A stretch of 64,000 nucleotides of DNA from Marinobacter sp. LQ44 (GTDB taxonomy: Bacteria; Pseudomonadota; Gammaproteobacteria; Pseudomonadales; Oleiphilaceae). The DNA is taken from the NCBI RefSeq assembly GCF_001447155.2, contig NZ_CP014754.1:2356001-2420000 (forward strand), in the 5' to 3' direction. The translations under genes and the position numbers were made by a program. This document shows positions 59,862-64,000 of the stretch, in pieces. Position 1 is the stretch's first letter. Each line of letters opens with the position of its first letter. The notes below the pieces were generated by a model. It had not been told where the DNA came from. It ran no database searches and worked only from the letters and a program-made list of their open reading frames with translations.

Positions 59862-60611
59862 GTGAATGTGTTGATTGTATTAGCGCACCCGGAGCGAGCA
59901 TCGTTCAACGGCGGGCTGGCAGATGTGGCGAAACAGTCCCTTCAGGTTGCGGGGCACACTGTTGAACTGGATGACCTCTATCAGGAGGGGTTCGATCCGG
60001 TTGAACGTGCCAGCCACTATGCCGAGAGGGTCGATGACCACTATTTTGCACCCTTGACCGAGCAGCGGGCCCATTATGAACGAGGTGCACTGGCGCCTGA
60101 CGTTCAGCGGGAAATTGGTCGTCTGGAGTGGGCGGACCTGGTGATTTTCCAGTTTCCGTTGTGGTGGCATGCACAGCCAGCAATCCTCAAAGGCTGGTTT
60201 GACCGGGTGCTGGTTTACGGCGGGCTCTACTCCGGTAGCAGGCGATACAATCGGGGGCATCTGCGGGGTAGAAAAGCCCTGTGTTCGGTGACCACCGGGT
60301 CGCCGGAGCAGGCGTTCATGCCATTCGGCCGCGCGGGCAATATGGCGGAATGGCTCTGGCCGATTCATTCTTCGCTTTACTACGTGGGGTTTGAGGTGCT
60401 GGCGCCACAAGTCAGCTATGGCATTCAGGGCGGTGGGATCCGTTATCAGGACGAGTCCGAATTCAGGGACCAGTTGGAACGGAATAAAACGGCTTGGGGG
60501 GGCCGGTTGTCAGGGCTGTTTGACGAGCCTTCCATTCCTTTTACTGGGTGGGAAGACTGGGATAAAAACGGTATTCTTCAACAGACTCATCCTATGCGTT
60601 GGCGACTTTAG
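59862..60611 (+). CDS. NAD(P)H-dependent quinone oxidoreductase (flavodoxin-like fold)
   Basis: 249 residues of the NQO1/MdaB/KefF-like family: VLIVLAHPERASFNGGLAD (FMN phosphate site), LVIFQFPLWWHAQPAILKGWFDRVL and the GLYSGSRRYNRGHLRGRKAL loop. It probably reduces quinones or electrophiles with two electrons. The start is GTG 59862. It is divergent from the broken LysR gene, a common regulator-target pair. The pair fills a 1.7-kb segment between attC 7 and attC 8, but its base composition and divergent layout are unlike a normal cassette. Confidence 0.9.
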   Translation: MNVLIVLAHPERASFNGGLADVAKQSLQVAGHTVELDDLYQEGFDPVERASHYAERVDDHYFAPLTEQRAHYERGALAPDVQREIGRLEWADLVIFQFPLWWHAQPAILKGWFDRVLVYGGLYSGSRRYNRGHLRGRKALCSVTTGSPEQAFMPFGRAGNMAEWLWPIHSSLYYVGFEVLAPQVSYGIQGGGIRYQDESEFRDQLERNKTAWGGRLSGLFDEPSIPFTGWEDWDKNGILQQTHPMRWRL

Positions 60612-60652
60612 AAAATAAGGTGGCTGCGGTTTTATATTAAGGCAAAGAACGC

Positions 60653-60697
60653 CGACACCCTGAGGTCACCCGGGAAGATCTCACGCTCAGGGGTTAA
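60653..60697 (+). pseudogene. Truncated tail of a HigA-type antitoxin gene
   Basis: The codons before attC 8 read RHPEVTREDLTLRG and stop. The intact antitoxin at 61550-61849 ends FRHPEVIREDLELRG and stop. Both are followed at once by an attC that starts in GGTTAAC. Similarity ends just upstream, where the oxidoreductase flank begins. This is the last 15 codons of a second antitoxin cassette whose front part has been replaced. Confidence 0.7.
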
Positions 60698-60762
60698 CAA
60701 TCGGCTGTTGTCGGACGCGCCTGCGCTGACGCTCTGGCACGCCGCAAAGCCGGGCGTTATAA
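60692..60762 (+). other. attC site 8
   Basis: Starts GGTTAACAATCGGCTG, ends GGCGTTATAA. Arms CGGCTG / CAAAGCCG and GGACGCGCC are seen. It overlaps the stop of the truncated antitoxin tail. Confidence 0.8.
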
Positions 60763-60771
60763 GAGGGAGAT

Positions 60772-61113
60772 ATGAGCTTTCTGAAGAGCCTTTTTGGAAG
60801 AGCTGATAAAGATGAGCTGGTGTTAAAGGCTCTGAAGAAGAATGGCTCTGATCTATCAAAGCCTCACAAAATTGATTTCTGGTTCGATTTTCCCACGGAA
60901 GAAGCTGCGAGAGCTGTTGCTCAAGAAGTGTCGGAAAGAGGCTTTGAGGTTGAGCTCCATCGAAACAATGGCGGTGAGGACTATTCCTGCAAAGCCGTTA
61001 AAAACATGGTTCCTCACCTATCCGCTATGCAGGGCTTAACTCGCCAATTTGAGTCAATCGCCGAAAAACATGGCGGTGTCTACGATGGCTGGGGCGCAGA
61101 GGTTGAGACTTGA
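60772..61113 (+). CDS. RraB-like ribonuclease E inhibitor family protein
   Basis: 113-residue soluble protein with the RraB/DUF1260 pattern: HKIDFWFDFPTEEAARAVAQEVSERGFEVEL in the middle and YDGWGAEVE at the C-terminus. E. coli RraB binds RNase E and changes which mRNAs are degraded. GAGGGAGAT precedes the ATG. It is a complete cassette between attC 8 and attC 9, so a possible RNA-decay modulator is carried as mobile cargo. Function in the host is inferred from the family only. Confidence 0.8.
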   Translation: MSFLKSLFGRADKDELVLKALKKNGSDLSKPHKIDFWFDFPTEEAARAVAQEVSERGFEVELHRNNGGEDYSCKAVKNMVPHLSAMQGLTRQFESIAEKHGGVYDGWGAEVET

Positions 61114-61120
61114 GAGTATC

Positions 61121-61192
61121 TTATAACCAGTGGGTGAAGCTGACCGGTACTACGCTGCGCTCCGTCCCGGCAGCTTACCCAGGGCGTTAACC
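61121..61192 (+). other. attC site 9
   Basis: Starts TTATAACCAGTGGGTGAAGC, ends GGCGTTAACC. Arms GGGTGAAGCTG and CAGCTTACCC pair, a compact form. Confidence 0.88.
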
Positions 61193-61242
61193 CTTCCATC
61201 CGCCACCTTGCAAAACTCCGTCAATGACGTATATTAATCGTC

Positions 61243-61557
61243 ATGTTTACCATCATCGAAACCCCTACATTCGAAGCAGATGCCAGAAAGATCTGGACTG
61301 AGGAGGAACGGAATTCGTTCTTTGCCTGGCTGGCAGCCAATCCTGAAATTGGCGACCCCATTCCAGGTAGCGGCGGATGTAGAAAGGTTCGGTGGTCGGT
61401 GGCGGGTTCAGGGAAGCGTGGTGGGGTGCGAGTCATTTACTTCACCAGATTGGCAAATGGCGAGGTCTGGCTGTTGGTGATCTACAAGAAGGCCGTCAAG
61501 GAGAACATACCCGCGCATATCCTGAAGTCGATTCGTGAGGTACTGGAAAATGAGTAA
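61243..61557 (+). CDS. HigB/RelE-family toxin
   Basis: 104-residue type II toxin of the RelE/ParE fold, likely a ribosome-dependent mRNA endonuclease. Family features are FEADARKIWTEEERNSFFAWLA, KVRWSVAGSGKRGGVRVIYFTR and the C-terminal LLVIYKKAVKENIP. The toxin gene comes first, as in higBA. It overlaps the antitoxin start by eight bases. TA pairs are common in large integron arrays and may stabilise them. Confidence 0.9.
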   Translation: MFTIIETPTFEADARKIWTEEERNSFFAWLAANPEIGDPIPGSGGCRKVRWSVAGSGKRGGVRVIYFTRLANGEVWLLVIYKKAVKENIPAHILKSIREVLENE

Positions 61558-61849
61558 TGAGACTCTGAGTGCTGAGGAGCTTGGCAACAAGCTGCTCCAA
61601 TCCATTAAAGAAATGAAAGCGGGCAAAGCCGCACGAGTCAGTCGTGTGGAGCCAAACGAGGTCGCAGAAGCGCGTGGCAAAACTGGCCTCACGCAGCGAG
61701 AATTTGCAGAGGTACTCCATATTTCTCCGCGCACGCTACAGGAATGGGAGCAGGGGCGACGTAAACCTTCTGGGCCGGCAAAGGCGCTCATTGAGATTGC
61801 GTTTCGCCATCCGGAGGTTATTCGGGAAGACCTCGAGCTCAGGGGTTAA
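61550..61849 (+). CDS. HigA-family antitoxin (XRE HTH)
   Basis: 99-residue antitoxin with a C-terminal HTH (TGLTQREFAEVLHISPRTLQEWEQGRRKPSGPAKALI), which neutralises the toxin and represses the pair. ATG 61550 lies inside the toxin gene (GAAAATGAGTAA), so translation is coupled; the longer frame is not used. The stop TAA falls in the GGTTAAC box of the attC that the insertion sequence has split. Confidence 0.9.
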   Translation: MSNETLSAEELGNKLLQSIKEMKAGKAARVSRVEPNEVAEARGKTGLTQREFAEVLHISPRTLQEWEQGRRKPSGPAKALIEIAFRHPEVIREDLELRG

Positions 61850-61866
61850 CACATATGAGCCTTCTC

Positions 61867-62313
61867 GGAATCAATAGGCAAGAGTCATTTTTTTGGCCGC
61901 GCTAGCGGCCAACCTAAATCCATGAGCGAGAACGCCTGCTTCGTCAGTCTCGCGGAGCTGTCAGGCACTTACAGCAAACACATATAGGGGCTCTCTTACG
62001 TGGCTTTAGGCCACTGCCTGACCGGTCGTTCCATCAGTGGGTCAGGGGCACCAGACATTCATCGGTTAACCGGTCACTGGCACTATTCAAACGGCGGGCT
62101 GCATGGCTCCAGTTAGTGCCAGGCTCAGGACCGGTGTAAGCGCACTGGCTCATGGTATTAAGGCACGCCCACGGGCTGGCTAATCAAGTCGCTCTGGCTT
62201 CAACATCGGTGACAGAAAACCGCTTGGGTATCGGTGTACTAGTCAGCAGACTTGCGGTTTTCGGTGTCATCCTTTCTGATCCAGTTAGACGTCTTGCTCA
62301 GCCCGTGGCGTGA
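61867..62313 (-). ncRNA. Non-coding end of the IS, candidate bridge RNA region
   Basis: About 450 bases without a gene, downstream of the transposase stop. In IS110-family elements a structured bridge RNA from a non-coding end guides the recombinase to donor and target; in the IS1111 group it lies downstream of the recombinase gene. GGTTAAC, identical to the first box of the split attC, occurs at 62064-62070. A GGCCGCGCTAGCGGCC hairpin lies near 61894-61909. The RNA itself is not shown and its strand is assumed. Confidence 0.4.
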
Positions 62314-63357
62314 CTAACCTCTCAAGAACCGTTGTTCATCGAACACCCTCTTGTCTTTGAGCATGAAGTACACAGCTCTACCCAACTTGTGTGCCAAGGC
62401 GGATAGGGCCTTGGGTTTGTTCATGCGCTTCTGCAATTTTTCGACGTAGCGTTTGGCCTTGTCGTTGTTACGAATGAACAGCACCGCCGCTTCTGAGAAC
62501 GCCCACTTCAAATGAGCATTGCCGATCTTGTTGCCCTGAGTGCCGTAGATCTTGCCGGCGGATTCGGCTTTGCACTTCACCAGGCGAGCGTAGGACGCGA
62601 ACTTCTGAACGGATTCGAAACGTTGGATATCGCCGACTTCGTAGAGAATGGTTAGGGCCAGAATGCGACCAACTCCAGGAGTGGTCTTCAGTACGTTGAG
62701 TGATGCCGGGTCGTGTTGCTTGGCTTGCTGCTCCAGGTGCCACTCAAGCTTTTTGAGTTCGTGCTGATAGCAGTCGACGATGGCCAGGTCCAGATCGATA
62801 TTGCGCTGAACGTCTGGATCGCTAAAAGCGGCGGTCAGTTGTGATCGGCCACCAGGGTTGTTGAGGTTGGCTTTGCTGGGCGGCAGATTGTACTGGCCCA
62901 GAGTGTTCACTGCGTGGGCCTTGAGCATGGCACCATGCCGGACAATGCGGGTACGGCGGCGCAATAGATCGCGGGTAGTCCGCATCTCCCTGGGGTAGAC
63001 GTAAGCCAATGGGAAATTGCCACCGCGCATGAGCATGGCGATCTTGAAGGAATCAATACGGTCGTTCTTGGTTTTGCCGCCATGGATCGCCTTCATGTAC
63101 AGCGCATGGCCCAGAATGAAGTTGATGCCGTGTTCTTCGCACAGGTCTGATATCCAGTACCAGCAGTGCATGCATTCGACACCCACGACCAGGTCATCAC
63201 GGAAAGGTTCGAGCAGGGCGAGTAAAAGTTCAGGCTGGGCTTTGATTTCCTTGTGCAGAAGGACCTCGCCCTGTTGGTCGATGATGCAGACGTACAGACT
63301 ACGGGCGTGCAGATCGATTCCACAATAATGGCGGTGGGTGCTATGGTAAAAGTTCAT
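62314..63357 (-). CDS. IS110-family transposase (DEDD recombinase)
   Basis: 347-residue recombinase. The N-terminal RuvC-like DEDD domain has CGIDLHARSLYVCIID, VGVECMHCWYW and KTKNDRIDSFKIAML. The C-terminal Transposase_20 domain has LKTTPGVGRILALTILYEVGD, followed by the region with the catalytic serine (KCKAESAGKIYGTQG). It looks intact. The start at 63357 (MNFYHSTHRHYCG) has GGGAGAAG upstream; the frame to 63447 runs past the IS end. Confidence 0.93.
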   Translation of the reverse strand: MNFYHSTHRHYCGIDLHARSLYVCIIDQQGEVLLHKEIKAQPELLLALLEPFRDDLVVGVECMHCWYWISDLCEEHGINFILGHALYMKAIHGGKTKNDRIDSFKIAMLMRGGNFPLAYVYPREMRTTRDLLRRRTRIVRHGAMLKAHAVNTLGQYNLPPSKANLNNPGGRSQLTAAFSDPDVQRNIDLDLAIVDCYQHELKKLEWHLEQQAKQHDPASLNVLKTTPGVGRILALTILYEVGDIQRFESVQKFASYARLVKCKAESAGKIYGTQGNKIGNAHLKWAFSEAAVLFIRNNDKAKRYVEKLQKRMNKPKALSALAHKLGRAVYFMLKDKRVFDEQRFLRG

Positions 63358-63440
63358 TGAGTCTTCTCCCTTGTAGAGCTTGGTCGCCTTCCAGCTTAGC
63401 GGGCAACCGCTGGGCTGGGGAGAAGGCTCAATCAGTATCA

Positions 63441-63517
63441 AGGCCAATCACGGCGACGCCTACTACATTGCGGCTTCGCCTTCATTTCGTAGCCGCGCAT
63501 GTTGGCGGGCGTTATGT
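63441..63517 (+). other. attC site 10, right part (split by the IS)
   Basis: AGGCCAATCACGGCGACGCCT through GGCGTTATGT. The missing left box GGTTAAC is at 61844-61850 on the other side of the insertion sequence. The inner GCGGCTTCGCC hairpin is kept, but the site can no longer fold as a single attC. Confidence 0.85.
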
Positions 63518-63913
63518 TTCTCTCAGAGCCGGCTCAAGTCCAAGATGATCAACAAAAGGGATAAAGTCACGATCCAGGAACAACAGGGGTAGCTCCTTCT
63601 CTATGCAAAATGTCGCGATGATTACATCGGCAGTCTTTCTGATCGTGATGCCCTTTTTACGAAGCGCTCGATAATTGTCGGCACATTTGGCTGCCATATC
63701 TTTGCCAAACATTTCATATTGATCTAGCGCCATCAGGCTTTGTTTGGTCTGACGATACTGTTTGTCGTTGCGGATGCCTTGGAGGATTTCCAGAAATATG
63801 AGGTCCCCGATAGCGACAGATCCTTGGACTATCGAGGCATCCAACAGGTCAGTATGTGGGTTAGTGACTCCGTTGAAATAGTCGATCCAGACGCTGGTAT
63901 CCACCAGTATCAT
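63512..63913 (-). CDS. VapC-family PIN-domain toxin
   Basis: 133-residue PIN ribonuclease toxin. The acidic metal-site residues are in MILVDTSVWIDYF, GDLIFLEILQGIR, the TADVIIATFCIE segment and LFLDRDF. VapC toxins cut tRNA or rRNA. The gene is on the minus strand, opposite to most of the array; its 3' end reaches the last box of attC 10. The start overlaps the vapB stop (ATGA). Confidence 0.9.
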   Translation of the reverse strand: MILVDTSVWIDYFNGVTNPHTDLLDASIVQGSVAIGDLIFLEILQGIRNDKQYRQTKQSLMALDQYEMFGKDMAAKCADNYRALRKKGITIRKTADVIIATFCIEKELPLLFLDRDFIPFVDHLGLEPALRET

Positions 63914-64000
63914 CCGGCGCTCCGCATTTCATTCAGGTCGCCTTCCCACTTGACCTTGCCGCGCAGTTTTCGAATTTCCTGCTGCTTGCTCAACTGGACC
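63910..64000 (-). CDS. VapB-type antitoxin (partial, 5' end outside window)
   Basis: The last 29 codons are visible on the minus strand, ending EIRKLRGKVKWEGDLNEMRSAG, typical of the VapB C-terminus that wraps the toxin. The stop overlaps the vapC start. The N-terminal DNA-binding part lies beyond the right edge. Confidence 0.8.
   Translation of the reverse strand, partial: VQLSKQQEIRKLRGKVKWEGDLNEMRSAG

Larger units (their letters stand above)
61851..63440. mobile_element. IS110-family (IS1111-type) insertion sequence in an attC site
   Basis: About 1.59 kb. Subterminal inverted repeats TGAGCCTTCTC (61856-61866) and GAGAAGGCTCA (63420-63430) lie a few bases inside the ends, as in the IS1111 group. 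There is no target duplication. Joining the flanks restores an attC: GGTTAAC on the left, AAGGCCAATCACGGCG on the right, the same type as attC 5. IS1111-attC elements are known to enter cassette recombination sites at one fixed position. The exact ends are uncertain by a few bases. Confidence 0.88.
53641..64000 (+). mobile_element. Integron gene-cassette array without integrase (continues past window)
   Basis: Ten attC sites of 70-105 bases punctuate the region. Each starts with a (T/C)AAC box and ends with GCGTTA, and several share inner sequences such as CGGCGACGCC and GCGGCTTCGCC or GCGGCCGATGGCCGCCGGACG. Genes are short, mostly of unknown function and mostly on the plus strand. Several stop codons lie inside the first attC box. 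The array begins near GTTAACTG at 53641. With this orientation intI should lie to the left, but none is there. The right end is outside the window. Confidence 0.88.

Overview
The window reads as a stretch of a gammaproteobacterial chromosome, most likely Marinobacter or a close marine relative. This rests on the core gene order mnmG-rsmG-parA-parB-atpIBEFHAGDC-glmU-glmS, on amide-use proteins very close to the Pseudomonas type, and on moderately high G+C. The species assignment is inference. No rRNA, tRNA or CRISPR array was seen.

Layout. 1-5904: the 3' part of an RND efflux pump gene, an EAL-domain phosphodiesterase and an MFS transporter. 5892-6254: a gene-free stretch with two exact DnaA boxes. 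6255-21259: the replication-origin-proximal core block (tRNA/rRNA modification, chromosome partition, the nine-gene ATP synthase operon with a clear sigma-70 promoter, then glmU and glmS). 21357-30723: a sigma-54 controlled module, all on the minus strand, with a NifA-like activator, an ABC importer of the nitrate/sulfonate/taurine type, and an OsmC / acyl-CoA-dehydrogenase-fold oxidoreductase / rubredoxin-reductase / porin operon. Its two operons carry nearly identical -24/-12 promoters, each with a TGTC-N-GACA palindrome upstream. 31095-33550: nhaB and a periplasmic binding protein.

33568-46995: a short-chain amide and formamide utilisation island. A kinase whose N-terminus is an NCS1-type permease and a LuxR-type response regulator lie divergent to a urea/amide ABC transporter, aliphatic amidase (amiE), its AAA+ partner (amiB), formamidase (fmdA) and fmdB. 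Two long, closely similar operator sequences stand before the transporter-amidase operon and before fmdA. They probably bind the response regulator, so that amides are sensed, imported and hydrolysed to ammonia under one switch.

47033-53362: class Ia ribonucleotide reductase (nrdA, nrdB) behind paired NrdR boxes and a cobalamin riboswitch, then a D-2-hydroxyacid dehydrogenase and an LPD1-like metalloprotease.

53641-64000: an integron gene-cassette array. Ten attC sites separate small and mostly unknown genes: SRPBCC-like, AlbA_2 membrane protein, CDF zinc transporter, GNAT, RraB, HigBA-type toxin-antitoxin, VapBC. No integron integrase is in the window, and none lies at the left edge where it would be expected. 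One attC is split by an IS110-family (IS1111-type) element whose 460-base non-coding end may encode a bridge RNA. Decay is visible: a LysR gene with an internal deletion, a truncated antitoxin tail and a small secreted-peptide gene without a start codon.
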